Assembly: GCA_003278175.1 (NCBI GenBank) | Contig: QCGF01000010.1 | Location: 1-35,058, forward strand | Source: Prochlorococcus sp. AG-363-P15 | GTDB taxonomy: Bacteria > Cyanobacteriota > Cyanobacteriia > PCC-6307 > Cyanobiaceae | Direction of reading: 5' to 3' | Length of the DNA stretch: 35,058 nucleotides | Part shown: positions 1-10,896 of the stretch, piece by piece | How the letters are laid out: each line of letters begins with the position of its first letter | Numbering within the stretch: the first letter of the stretch is position 1 | Program-made: the position numbers and the translations under genes | Notes under the pieces: generated by a model | What the model was told of the DNA's origin: nothing | The model's database searches: none | Seen by the model: only the letters and a program-made list of their open reading frames with translations

Positions 1-4
1 TGAA

Positions 5-292
5 GTGTTCAAGAATCTCAAGGCTTTCCCTGAAAGTGGGCAGAAAGCTTCAAAAGGAAAACGCACAAAGGCAAGTGATACATCAAATTTCCCTGGACTC
101 CAAGATGCAGAAATACAAACATTGCTAGATGCTTTAGAACAGAACTTGAAGCATGATGAAAGTCCTCCACAGAGAAACTTCAAGAGAACCCCTAACAAGG
201 CAAAGCAACCAATTCCATTAAGAACGACAGCAAAGCCAAACGAAGGTCAGCATCGTTTTGATGAGCTTTTAGAAACACTCCCGAACCCTTAA
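5..292 (+). CDS. hypothetical protein (possibly 5'-truncated by the window edge)
   Basis: ORF with GTG at base 5; the frame stays open to the window edge, so the true start may lie upstream. Low-complexity, charged sequence, no family recognised. Confidence 0.55.
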   Translation: MFKNLKAFPESGQKASKGKRTKASDTSNFPGLQDAEIQTLLDALEQNLKHDESPPQRNFKRTPNKAKQPIPLRTTAKPNEGQHRFDELLETLPNP

Positions 293-334
293 TCAAGCGA
301 AATCCCTCAGAGTTATTCTCGTAAAATACAAACC

Positions 335-649
335 ATGAGCTCTCCTGAAAAACTTTTAGAAGCAACTCTGAATAGATTAGGAATTCGTATAGAGCAGAGT
401 CTTACGAAATCAGCCGAAAAACTCTCGGAAATTGCCAAAGATGCTCCTAAGAAGCTTCAAGAAGAATGGGAACTCTTTCAAGAAGAAGTAATTGCAGAAG
501 TCAATCGACTAGAAAAAGAATCAAAGGAAGAAAGTTCTTCCCCTGATCAAGAAAGTAATTTTTCAGCAATTAAAGATCCGAAAGAAAAAATTAAATATGT
601 TCGAAAGAAATTATCTGAAATAAGCAGAAAGCTAGAGGCAAGCAACTAA
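335..649 (+). CDS. hypothetical charged, probably coiled-coil protein
   Basis: ATG ORF, Glu/Lys-rich helical pattern; its TAA overlaps the ATG of the next gene (TAATG). Confidence 0.65.
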   Translation: MSSPEKLLEATLNRLGIRIEQSLTKSAEKLSEIAKDAPKKLQEEWELFQEEVIAEVNRLEKESKEESSSPDQESNFSAIKDPKEKIKYVRKKLSEISRKLEASN

Positions 650-2328
650 TGGCCTTTAAGAAAATCCTTGATTTTCTAAGCAGAGGATTTCGTGCACTGC
701 GTATTTGGAAAACTTTTTTATCACTGTTGATTTTTCTTTGGTGGGATGCACGCAAGTGGAGTTACCTAGGAGCATTTACTCCTGAAAAAAGACAATTAAG
801 ACAACAAATTAGAGCCCGATGGCTTACTAGAGAATTTGTACACCTTGGCTCTGCATTTATAAAGCTTGGGCAGCTTCTATCAGCCAGACCAGATGTTCTT
901 CCATCTTCATGGGTATCAGAACTAGCAGATTTACAAGACAAAGTACCTGCATTCGATTTTCAAACAGCTCAACAGGTAGTCAAACATGAGTTAGGTGGAA
1001 AATATTCTGAGATTATTGACCTTAATAAAGAACCTTTAGGGGCGGCATCACTTGCACAAGTTCATCGTGCTCGCTTGAAGAATGGCCGTGAAATTGTTTT
1101 AAAAATCCAACGTCCAGGACTTGAAAAGTTATTTCGTCTTGACTTAACAGTCATGCAACAAGTCGCAGCAGTTTTACAAAAAAACCCAAGCTGGAGCAAT
1201 GGGCGTGACTTTATTGGAATTGCGAAAGAAAGCAGAAAAGTTTTACTTAGAGAACTTGACTTTCGCTTAGAGGCCCAATATGCAGCAAGGTTTAGGCAAC
1301 AATTTCTTGATCAAAATGATATTCGAGTTCCAAGTGTTATTTGGGAACTAAGCACTAGCAAACTTCTTTGTCTTGATTACCTGCCAGGCATCAAAGTTAA
1401 TGATCGGAAAGCACTTTTAAAAAACGGCATAGACCCCAACTCCATTTTAGAAATTGGAGCAGCAAGTTATTTGAAGCAACTTGTGCAATTTGGTTTCTTT
1501 CATGCTGACCCACATCCAGGAAATCTTGCTGTCACAACTGATGGAGCATTGATCTACTACGACTTCGGCATGATGGGGTTGATATCCGATGGTTTGCGCA
1601 AAAGACTAGGCGCAATGGTTACAGCAGCGGCCACAAAAGATGCTACAAAGCTTGTAGCAGAGCTACAAGCAGCAGGTTTAATTGCTTCTGATATCGAAAT
1701 TGGCCCTGTCCGCCGTTTAGTCAGAGTGATGTTAAAAGAAGCACTAACGCCTCCCTTTAGTGGAAATGTAATTGAAAAACTCTCTGGGGATCTATATGAC
1801 CTTGTCTATGGGAAGCCTTTTCGTCTTCCAGTGGAACTTATCTTTGTGATGAGAGCATTATCAACATTTGAAGGAGTAGCACGAAGCCTTGACCCAGGAT
1901 TTAATTTGATGGACATAGCCAAGCCATACTTACTTCCACTCATGAGTTCGAGCAATGCCAACCCCAACGACCTCATAAATGAACTAGGCCGTCAAGTTGG
2001 GGTATTAGGCAGCAAGGCAGTATCACTTCCAAAACGCCTAGATGAAAGTCTTGAGAAGCTGGAGCAAGGTGATTTGCAACTGCAAATCCGCATGGGCGAG
2101 TCTGATAGACAATTACGTCGAATGATTACCACTCAAAGAGCACTAGGACAATCCATACTCCTTGGTTGCCTAGGGATTAGTGCAGCACTTCTGGGTTCTA
2201 GCGCAAAACCAATTTATTCATTGCTCCCATTATTAATAGCTTGCCCAATTGGGTTTGGATGGTTGAAATTACAGGTTAAGATGAATCGTGACAACCGAAT
2301 AGATAATATCCCTAAACGCATAAGTTAA
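649..2328 (+). CDS. ABC1/AarF/UbiB family atypical kinase
   Basis: Motifs KLGQLLSARPDVLP, EPLGAASLAQVHRARL, VLKIQRPG, HADPHPGN and YYDFGMMG are characteristic of the ABC1 kinase family. Confidence 0.93.
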   Translation: MAFKKILDFLSRGFRALRIWKTFLSLLIFLWWDARKWSYLGAFTPEKRQLRQQIRARWLTREFVHLGSAFIKLGQLLSARPDVLPSSWVSELADLQDKVPAFDFQTAQQVVKHELGGKYSEIIDLNKEPLGAASLAQVHRARLKNGREIVLKIQRPGLEKLFRLDLTVMQQVAAVLQKNPSWSNGRDFIGIAKESRKVLLRELDFRLEAQYAARFRQQFLDQNDIRVPSVIWELSTSKLLCLDYLPGIKVNDRKALLKNGIDPNSILEIGAASYLKQLVQFGFFHADPHPGNLAVTTDGALIYYDFGMMGLISDGLRKRLGAMVTAAATKDATKLVAELQAAGLIASDIEIGPVRRLVRVMLKEALTPPFSGNVIEKLSGDLYDLVYGKPFRLPVELIFVMRALSTFEGVARSLDPGFNLMDIAKPYLLPLMSSSNANPNDLINELGRQVGVLGSKAVSLPKRLDESLEKLEQGDLQLQIRMGESDRQLRRMITTQRALGQSILLGCLGISAALLGSSAKPIYSLLPLLIACPIGFGWLKLQVKMNRDNRIDNIPKRIS

Positions 2329-2361
2329 ATAGATCTTATTAAGCAAGGAAAAATAATTCTC

Positions 2362-3672
<1,311 letters not shown>

Positions 3673-3802
3673 TTATTGAAATCCTATTGGTCTACCCATA
3701 ACTTGGCTTTAGGTTGTTTTGCACTCCTGCTATTTCAGCTAGGTGGAAAATTCAATCCTCGCTCAAAATGAACCATTGCGTCCCTCTAAAAAATAGTCAT
3801 TA

Positions 3803-4201
3803 ATGCGAATACTTCATACCATGATCAGAGTTGGAGACCTAGAGAAATCTCTCAGGTTTTACACCAAAACACTTGGCATGAAGCTTTTGCGAAGAAAGGA
3901 TTACCCTTCCGGCCGCTTCACATTGGCTTTTGTAGGCTACGAGAATGAAAGTGATTCCTCAGTAATAGAGCTGACCCACAATTGGGATGTAGACCACTAT
4001 CAACTAGGTGAAGGATATGGACATATTGCATTAGGAGTGGAAAACATTTATGAAACATGCAAATCAATCAACTCCGACGGAGGGCTTGTTGTAAGACAAC
4101 CTGGCCCAATGAAACATGGCAAAACAATAATTGCCTTTATAGAAGATCCTGATGGTTACAAAATTGAGCTCATTGAAGTTTCTTCAAAAGAGGCAAATTA
4201 A
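3803..4201 (+). CDS. gloA: lactoylglutathione lyase (glyoxalase I)
   Basis: [35 protein letters not shown] and ...[12 protein letters not shown], typical glyoxalase I. Confidence 0.95.
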   Translation: MRILHTMIRVGDLEKSLRFYTKTLGMKLLRRKDYPSGRFTLAFVGYENESDSSVIELTHNWDVDHYQLGEGYGHIALGVENIYETCKSINSDGGLVVRQPGPMKHGKTIIAFIEDPDGYKIELIEVSSKEAN

Positions 4202-4207
4202 TTTCTT

Positions 4208-6994
4208 ATGGCTTTTGAGACCCTAAGCAATAATTTTAGGAAAGAGACTCTAACCACAGAGCCTGATCTTTTCAGTGATGAATCATGGGATTTATTACTT
4301 GCCAGTCAAGATGAAGCAAGAAGATGGAGGCATGGAAACTTAGATGTAGAGCATATGCTTCAATGTCTATTTACTAATCCTTCCTACAAAAGTTTTGTCG
4401 ACTCCCTTCCTATAAACCATTCAGAACTACTTGATCATTTAGAGGGGTTTCTCGCAGAACAGCCAATGTCGTCACGTAATGAGAGTCTAATTATTGGCGA
4501 AGATCTTGAAGAGCTTCTGGAAAATGCAAATTCTGTACGTCACAAATGGGGCACAAATCTAATAGAAATTCCTCACATTCTTATTGCAATAGGTCGTGAC
4601 CAAAGGGTAGGCGCTCCATTATTCAAACAACTTGGGATGCCAATTGAAAAGCTTGAAGCCGAAGTGAAAAGGTCAACCGTTTCCCCTCGAAATCGTTCTC
4701 TGCAATCAGTCAATCAATATGAGGTTGCCAAATCATTTTCATCTAGAGAATCCGCGGAAGGAAAAAATAACAGGACCTCTCCTCTCAAAGAGCAATCAAG
4801 CCATGAAGACGCTGCAGCTAATAACGAACAAGATCCCTTCAAACTTCAAAAAGAACCCAAATCAGTTGAGGTCTATGGACGTGATCTAACCTCTGCAGCT
4901 AAATCAGGGGAGTTAGACCCTGTCATTGGAAGGAATTCAGAAATACGAAGCGTAATTAAAGTTTTATCTCGCAAAGGGAAAAACAACCCTGTACTAATTG
5001 GCGCACCAGGTGTTGGGAAAACAGCTATTGCAGAGTTATTGGCCCAACGGATAGTAAATAACGAAGTACCTGACTCACTAAAAGGCTTAAGGCTTATAGC
5101 GCTTGATTTAGGTGCATTAATTGCTGGGGCCAAATTCAGGGGGCAATTCGAAGAACGATTTCGCTCTGTTTTAGCCGAAGTAAGTGATCCAGACTCTGGT
5201 GTGATTTTGTTCATTGATGAATTGCATACAGTTGTTAGCACTGATCGCTCTAATGCAGATGCAGGGAATCTGCTCAAGCCCTTTCTTGCAAGAGGGGATC
5301 TTCGTTGTATAGGTGCAACCACGCCTGAAAATTACCGAAGAACAGTTGAAAAAGACCCAGCACTCAATCGTCGTTTTCAACAAGTTCTAATAAAAGAACC
5401 AAATCTTGAATTAAGCATAGAGATTCTTCAAGGTCTTAAAGAAAGATATGAAATACATCATGAAGTTAATATCACCGATGAAGCAATAATCACTGCAAAT
5501 CGTTTAGCAGATCGCTACATAAGTGACAGATGTTTACCTGATAAAGCAATTGACTTAATTGATGAAGCATCTGCTCAACTTAAAATGGAGGTCAGTTCAA
5601 AACCTCAAATCATTGAAGAGACAGAGTCAAGACTAAAAAGTTTGGAAGTCGCATTAAGCAAGTCAGACAAAGCTCCAGAAGTTGAAAAGACTCGTTTATT
5701 TGATGCTTGCAAAGCAACTGAAAAAAGCCTCTCTGAACTTAAAGAGCGATGGCAAGAAGAACGTTCACAGTTAGAAGAACTTAGAAATTTAAGTCAAGAA
5801 GAAGAAGTTCTCAAAAGTGCAATTTCTGAAGCCGAAAGAATTGGAGATTTAGAAGAAGCAGCTCGACTTCAATATGACCAATTGCTGCATTTGCAGCAGC
5901 GTCGAAACAGAATTCAAAATTCTCTTTCTTCCGCACAATCTTCAGGAAATGCTCTCCTTAGAGATCAAGTAGAAGCAGAGGATATTGCAGACGTTGTCGC
6001 CCGATGGACAGGAATACCAGTTCAGCGAGTTCTCGCAGGTGAAAGACAAAAACTATTAAACCTAGAAAGCGAGCTAAGTAAACGAGTCATAGGTCAAGTT
6101 GAGGCTGTCCAAGCAGTCTCAGCTGCGATCCGAAGAGCCAGAGCAGGCATGAAAGATCCAAGAAGACCCGTCGGTTCATTCCTATTTTTAGGACCTACAG
6201 GTGTTGGCAAAACAGAACTCGCAAGAACACTTGCTGCGTCTCTTTTCGACGAAGAAGAAGCATTAGTGCGACTCGATATGAGTGAATTCATGGAAAGAAA
6301 TGCAGTGGCCAGACTTTTAGGTGCCCCTCCTGGATATGTGGGTTATGAAGAAGGCGGTCAACTCACTGAAGCTGTACGAAGTCGCCCATATGCTGTTCTG
6401 CTATTAGACGAAATTGAAAAAGCTCATCCAGATGTCTTCAACTTGCTTCTTCAGGTTCTTGATGATGGAAGACTCACGGATTCACAAGGTCGGACTGTGG
6501 ACTTCCGTCACACAGTGATTGTTATGACCAGTAATTTGGCTAGCAGAGCAATTTTAGACAAGGCAAAGTTATCTAAAGAAGGTGCAAACAAAGTGGAAGA
6601 ACTTGAACAAGAACTTGTCAGGCAGATTGACAAGGCTTTGAGTCAAAAATTTCGTCCTGAATTTTTGAATCGGATTGATGAAGTAATTAGATTTCGCCCT
6701 TTACAAGTCAAAGACCTACAACAAATCATCATGTTGTATTTAAAGGACTTAACCAATCTATTAGCTGAGCAAGGACTTGAATTACGTATAGATCAATCAG
6801 CCATTGAAAAATTGGCATCGCAAGGGTATGAACCTGAATATGGAGCAAGACCTTTAAAACGGGTCTTAAGGCGGCAATTGGAAAACCCTCTAGCAACTCA
6901 ACTATTAGAAGAACAATTCGTAGGGGTTAGTGCAATTAGAGTCAGGCCTTCTACTGAAGAGTCAGAATCCCTTGTATTTTTTGCAGAAAACTAA
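4208..6994 (+). CDS. clpB2: ClpB-type disaggregase AAA+ ATPase, divergent ClpB2-like paralog
   Basis: Two Walker A sites (GAPGVGKTA, GPTGVGKTE), Walker B FIDELHT and LLDEIEKA, middle domain present, GAPPGYVGYEEGG pore loop; divergent N-domain and linker. Confidence 0.92.
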   Translation: MAFETLSNNFRKETLTTEPDLFSDESWDLLLASQDEARRWRHGNLDVEHMLQCLFTNPSYKSFVDSLPINHSELLDHLEGFLAEQPMSSRNESLIIGEDLEELLENANSVRHKWGTNLIEIPHILIAIGRDQRVGAPLFKQLGMPIEKLEAEVKRSTVSPRNRSLQSVNQYEVAKSFSSRESAEGKNNRTSPLKEQSSHEDAAANNEQDPFKLQKEPKSVEVYGRDLTSAAKSGELDPVIGRNSEIRSVIKVLSRKGKNNPVLIGAPGVGKTAIAELLAQRIVNNEVPDSLKGLRLIALDLGALIAGAKFRGQFEERFRSVLAEVSDPDSGVILFIDELHTVVSTDRSNADAGNLLKPFLARGDLRCIGATTPENYRRTVEKDPALNRRFQQVLIKEPNLELSIEILQGLKERYEIHHEVNITDEAIITANRLADRYISDRCLPDKAIDLIDEASAQLKMEVSSKPQIIEETESRLKSLEVALSKSDKAPEVEKTRLFDACKATEKSLSELKERWQEERSQLEELRNLSQEEEVLKSAISEAERIGDLEEAARLQYDQLLHLQQRRNRIQNSLSSAQSSGNALLRDQVEAEDIADVVARWTGIPVQRVLAGERQKLLNLESELSKRVIGQVEAVQAVSAAIRRARAGMKDPRRPVGSFLFLGPTGVGKTELARTLAASLFDEEEALVRLDMSEFMERNAVARLLGAPPGYVGYEEGGQLTEAVRSRPYAVLLLDEIEKAHPDVFNLLLQVLDDGRLTDSQGRTVDFRHTVIVMTSNLASRAILDKAKLSKEGANKVEELEQELVRQIDKALSQKFRPEFLNRIDEVIRFRPLQVKDLQQIIMLYLKDLTNLLAEQGLELRIDQSAIEKLASQGYEPEYGARPLKRVLRRQLENPLATQLLEEQFVGVSAIRVRPSTEESESLVFFAEN

Positions 6995-7072
6995 CAAGAA
7001 TCTATTAGTGTATGTGAGTTTGTCAGGTTGTGCATTTCATAGTGCACAATCTTCAGCTCCCGGCTTTTTCTT

Positions 7073-7315
7073 GTGACAAGCACCACTCCCGAAGAGAATA
7101 CAGAAGAAAACCAAACACCTTCTGGGCTAGAACCCATAAGAAATAATGGTTTTCTAGCTGCAACTCTTGATGAGTTAAAGCTAGTTGTCTGGCCTAGCCG
7201 TCAGCAACTGTTCAGTGAATCAATTGCTGTAATTCTGATGGTGACACTTTCAGCAGCCGCAATTGCTGCTGTTAGTCGCTTTTATGGATGGGCAGCATCA
7301 CAAATTTTCAGTTGA
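7073..7315 (+). CDS. secE: preprotein translocase subunit SecE
   Basis: Small single-TM protein with LDELKLVVWPSRQQLFSESIAVILMV, directly upstream of nusG; GTG start. Confidence 0.93.
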   Translation: MTSTTPEENTEENQTPSGLEPIRNNGFLAATLDELKLVVWPSRQQLFSESIAVILMVTLSAAAIAAVSRFYGWAASQIFS

Positions 7316-7368
7316 ACTAATAAAGTTCAACACAATTTCGTACAAACATTTCACTTCCTTATTAACCA

Positions 7369-8043
7369 GTGTCTGAGTTCGATCCCACACCCCAAGATCA
7401 AAACGAGGTGCTGGATCTACCTACTCCCAATTCTGGAGAGGAGAAAGCCCTTACAGCGACATCTTCAATCGCCAAAACATCCATCGCGAGATGGTATGCA
7501 GTACAAGTAGCATCGAGCTGTGAAAAAAAAGTAAAAGCAACTCTTGAGCAACGCGCAGTCACACTGGGAGTAAGTAACAGAATTCTAGAAATAGAAATTC
7601 CACAAACACCAGCTGTAAAGCTAAAAAAAGACGGAAGCCGGCAAGCAACTGAAGAAAAAGTTTTTCCTGGATATGTACTAGTACGAATGGTTCTTGATGA
7701 AGACACCATGATGGCTGTCCGAAGCACCCCCAATGTCATCAATTTTGTCGGAGCTGAGGATCGTAGAGCAACAGGCAAGTCACGTGGTCACATCAAACCC
7801 AGACCATTAAGCCGACAAGAGGTTGACAGGATCTTCAAACGTGCAGCTGAGAAAAAGACCGTTGTCAAGTTAGATTTAGCTGAGGGCGATCAAATAGTTG
7901 TTACTTCAGGACCGTTCAAAGACTTCCAAGGTGAAGTAATAGAAGTTTCTGGAGAACGCAGCAAATTAAAAGCCCTGCTTTCAATCTTCGGAAGGGAGAC
8001 GCCTGTAGAACTTGAGTTTTCTCAAATCAACAAACAAAATTAA
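7369..8043 (+). CDS. nusG: transcription termination/antitermination protein NusG
   Basis: ARWYAVQVASSCEKKVKATLEQR..., VFPGYVLVRM, KOW motif EGDQIVVTSGPFKDFQGEV; GTG start. Confidence 0.97.
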   Translation: MSEFDPTPQDQNEVLDLPTPNSGEEKALTATSSIAKTSIARWYAVQVASSCEKKVKATLEQRAVTLGVSNRILEIEIPQTPAVKLKKDGSRQATEEKVFPGYVLVRMVLDEDTMMAVRSTPNVINFVGAEDRRATGKSRGHIKPRPLSRQEVDRIFKRAAEKKTVVKLDLAEGDQIVVTSGPFKDFQGEVIEVSGERSKLKALLSIFGRETPVELEFSQINKQN

Positions 8044-8052
8044 ATCAGCGGT

Positions 8053-8077
8053 GGCCGCCTCCATGTGGAGGGCGGCC
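8053..8077 (+). promoter_or_regulatory. GC-rich stem-loop in the nusG-rplK intergenic region
   Basis: ggccgcctcc-atgt-ggagggcggcc: 10-bp stem with one bulged nucleotide; no following T-run. Confidence 0.6.
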
Positions 8078-8159
8078 TTAGAGGTAATTTGACAACCTCA
8101 CCGCACCTGATTAGCACGGTTAATTCAGGCAATCCACAGTCTCCCAATTCCACCCGCCG

Positions 8160-8585
8160 ATGGCCAAGAAAGTTGTAGCTATGATCAAGTTGGCCCTTCA
8201 GGCCGGCAAAGCGAACCCTGCCCCACCTGTTGGTCCTGCCCTAGGTCAACACGGGGTAAATATCATGGCGTTCTGCAAGGAATACAATGCGAGGACCCAA
8301 GACAAAGCAGGATTCGTAATCCCTGTTGAAATTTCGGTCTTTGAAGATAGAAGTTTTACCTTCATCACAAAGACACCTCCTGCATCTGTACTTATTACTA
8401 AAGCTGCTGGGATCGACAAAGGCTCAGGTGATTCAGCCAAAGGGCAAGCAGGTACTATTAGTCGTGCACAACTTGAGGAGATCGCGAAGACAAAACTTCC
8501 TGATCTGAATTGTTCCAGCATTGAATCTGCAATGCGAGTCATCGAAGGGACTGCCAGGAATATGGGTGTTTCTATAGGGGACTAA
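8160..8585 (+). CDS. rplK: 50S ribosomal protein L11
   Basis: [44 protein letters not shown]..., canonical L11. Confidence 0.99.
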   Translation: MAKKVVAMIKLALQAGKANPAPPVGPALGQHGVNIMAFCKEYNARTQDKAGFVIPVEISVFEDRSFTFITKTPPASVLITKAAGIDKGSGDSAKGQAGTISRAQLEEIAKTKLPDLNCSSIESAMRVIEGTARNMGVSIGD

Positions 8586-8668
8586 ACCCTCATTGCAGAT
8601 CAAATTCACACCACACTTTCCAACCATTACAGGGGAAGACATCTTTGTCGTTTGGACCCCAAAAAACT

Positions 8669-9376
8669 ATGCCAAAAGAATCAAAACGTATGGCAGGCCT
8701 CCTCGCAAAAGTAGAGGATCGGACATACGAACCTCTTGAAGCAATAAAGCTTGTCAAAGAAACCGCAACCGCAAAGTTCGATGAAACAATCGAAGCTCAT
8801 GTGCGTTTAGGTATTGATCCAAAATACACGGACCAACAACTTCGAACCACCGTTGCCTTACCTCAAGGCAGTGGACAGACGATACGCATAGCTGTAATAA
8901 CTCGTGGAGAGAAAGTTGCAGAAGCAAAGGCTGCTGGAGCTGAATTAGCTGGGGATGATGATTTAGTCGAGGCCATCAATAAGGGGGAGATGAATTTCGA
9001 CCTCTTAATAGCCACCCCTGACATGATGCCTAAAGTCGCCAAACTGGGCCGAGTACTAGGTCCACGAGGCCTTATGCCTAATCCAAAGGCAGGCACAGTA
9101 ACTACTGACTTAGGAACTGCAATCAAAGAATTCAAAGCTGGAAAACTAGAATTCAGAGCTGACCGGGCTGGAATAGTTCATGTACGTTTTGGCAAGGCAA
9201 GTTTTTCCGCAGAGGCACTACTGGAAAACCTAAAAACACTGCAGGAAGCTATTGACCGGAACAAACCTAGTGGCGCCAAAGGAAGATACTGGAAAAGTCT
9301 ATATTTGACCTCAACAATGGGGCCATCTGTAGAGGTTGATTTCACTGCATTACAGGAAATTCAAGAAGAAACCTGA
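8669..9376 (+). CDS. rplA: 50S ribosomal protein L1
   Basis: L1 motifs ([35 protein letters not shown]). The track starts at TTG 8645; the internal ATG at 8669 ([12 protein letters not shown]) fits typical L1 N-termini better. Confidence 0.97.
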   Translation: MPKESKRMAGLLAKVEDRTYEPLEAIKLVKETATAKFDETIEAHVRLGIDPKYTDQQLRTTVALPQGSGQTIRIAVITRGEKVAEAKAAGAELAGDDDLVEAINKGEMNFDLLIATPDMMPKVAKLGRVLGPRGLMPNPKAGTVTTDLGTAIKEFKAGKLEFRADRAGIVHVRFGKASFSAEALLENLKTLQEAIDRNKPSGAKGRYWKSLYLTSTMGPSVEVDFTALQEIQEET

Positions 9377-9390
9377 CCTCTTTGATGTAT

Positions 9391-9535
9391 CGTTGGTTGC
9401 TGGCGAAAGCCAACGGGCAGGCGCCCGGCCAAAGACAGCAGGTTTAAAGATTTGATTAAATTCAAATCTTTGTAATATTCCTGCCGAGGCATGCTCAAAG
9501 ATTTTTCCAAATGGATTGAATCCAAGGCGACCTCG
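9391..9535 (+). ncRNA. ribosomal protein L10 leader (cis-regulatory RNA upstream of rplJ)
   Basis: Directly upstream of rplJ; contains agacagcagg...cctgccgagg with gcagg (9438-9442) pairing cctgc (9480-9484) and enclosing a perfect 10-bp hairpin aaagatttga/tcaaatcttt (9446-9455/9462-9471). Boundaries approximate. Confidence 0.82.
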
Positions 9536-9598
9536 ACTCAGTAATGAGATCTTATCGGTCGCGTGTCCAGCTTCTTCCCCCGATTCGATCCAATTACT

Positions 9599-10126
9599 AT
9601 GGGCCGCACGCTGGAGAGCAAAAAACAGATCGTCGAAGAACTAAAAGGACTTCTAGACGAGGCGGAAATGGCATTAGTCCTGGACTATCAGGGCTTATCT
9701 ATCAAAGAGATGTCTGATCTGCGGACACGTCTGCAGGCCAATAATGGAGTATGCAAGGTAACCAAAAATACCTTGATGCGTCAGGCAATTGATGGAAATA
9801 ATGCTTGGTCCAGTCTCGAGTCCTTACTAACAGGTACGAATGCATTCGTTCTTGTCAAAGGCGACATTGGCGGGGCTGTTAAGGCTGTTCAAGCCTTTCA
9901 GAAGGACACCAAGAAATCTGAGACTAAAGGAGGTCTTTTCGAAGGCAAGCTCCTATCTCATGATGAAATCAAAGCCATTGCAAATCTTCCAACTAAGGAA
10001 GTTCTTATGGCTCAGATTGCGGGTGCACTAAATGCCCTAGCCACCAAAGTCGCAGTTGGAATTAACGAGGTTCCTACTGGCCTTGCAAGGTCACTCAAAC
10101 AGCACGCCGATAACGGCGAAAGCTGA
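9599..10126 (+). CDS. rplJ: 50S ribosomal protein L10
   Basis: [42 protein letters not shown]...; ATG at 9599 preferred over the track start at 9563. Confidence 0.97.
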   Translation: MGRTLESKKQIVEELKGLLDEAEMALVLDYQGLSIKEMSDLRTRLQANNGVCKVTKNTLMRQAIDGNNAWSSLESLLTGTNAFVLVKGDIGGAVKAVQAFQKDTKKSETKGGLFEGKLLSHDEIKAIANLPTKEVLMAQIAGALNALATKVAVGINEVPTGLARSLKQHADNGES

Positions 10127-10178
10127 ATATTTTCTTTCGACTCTACTTTTCTCCCTAATTCGTTGCTGAATTCAACTC

Positions 10179-10574
10179 ATGTCCGCAAAAACCGACGAAA
10201 TTCTCGACTCTCTCAAAACACTCTCGCTGCTTGAGGCTTCTGAGCTAGTCAAACAAATCGAAGATGCTTTTGGCGTTTCAGCGGCAGCTTCTGCTGGCGT
10301 TGTAATGGCCGCACCTGGAGCTGCCGCAGGTGGCGGTGCAACAGAAGCAGCTGAAGAGAAAACCGAATTTGATGTTGTTCTCGAAAGCTTTGAAGCATCA
10401 GCCAAGATAAAAGTTCTTAAAGCCGTTCGAGAAGCAACAGGACTTGGCCTTGGAGATGCAAAAGCAATGGTTGAAGCAGCTCCAAAGACCATCAAAGAAG
10501 GAGTTAGCAAAGACGATGCAGAAAACTTGAAAAAGGCAATAGAAGAAGCAGGCGGGAAAGTCAGTCTGAAATAG
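10179..10574 (+). CDS. rplL: 50S ribosomal protein L7/L12
   Basis: Hinge and C-terminal domain [12 protein letters not shown]...[27 protein letters not shown]...VSLK. Confidence 0.99.
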   Translation: MSAKTDEILDSLKTLSLLEASELVKQIEDAFGVSAAASAGVVMAAPGAAAGGGATEAAEEKTEFDVVLESFEASAKIKVLKAVREATGLGLGDAKAMVEAAPKTIKEGVSKDDAENLKKAIEEAGGKVSLK

Positions 10575-10622
10575 TTGTTGCCATTAGACAGCAACAAAAT
10601 TTCAGGTTCTTTGAATAATATT

Positions 10623-10652
10623 AAAAGCCGGTCTATTAATAGACCGGCTTTT
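10623..10652 (+). terminator. Rho-independent terminator after the rplJ-rplL genes
   Basis: aaaagccggtctattaatagaccggctttt: a long perfect inverted repeat ending in a T-run, 49 bp after rplL. Confidence 0.92.
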
Positions 10653-10896
10653 AATATTATTAATTTCTCGTCAATTATTTAAGAGTAAATCGCATTAAAA
10701 AAATTCTACTTTAAATGAAAACATATTCTTACCTTTTCTAATGCCAAGGATTATGCAATAAACAATACAACTTAAAATCTAATTATATCTAATTCATCCA
10801 AGTACTTCACTGCCAGAAAGTCTTACTTAATCACCTACGCTAGGAAGATGGAGATACTTAATTAGAGTCAAAGCTTATCCTAGCTACTATCAGGCA

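Noticed and set aside
2071-2088. gatttgca-ac-tgcaaatc inverted repeat in the ABC1 kinase gene
   Set aside because: 8-bp arms within coding sequence, no positional logic; probable chance.
4873-5322. 149-aa minus-strand ORF inside clpB2, plus the similar 5171-5383 and 6094-6291 ORFs
   Set aside because: Antisense to conserved ATPase motifs, no recognisable family, composition typical of shadow ORFs.
7398-7778. 126-aa minus-strand ORF inside nusG, and comparable antisense ORFs in rplK, rplA, pyrD, murG, rbgA, relA/spoT, selO, mnmE and argS
   Set aside because: All overlap well-conserved genes and show no protein-family motifs.
10172-10597. 141-aa minus-strand ORF opposite rplL
   Set aside because: It mirrors the unmistakable L7/L12 gene; the Ala/Ser-rich composition is the expected shadow of GCA/GCT-rich codons on the other strand.
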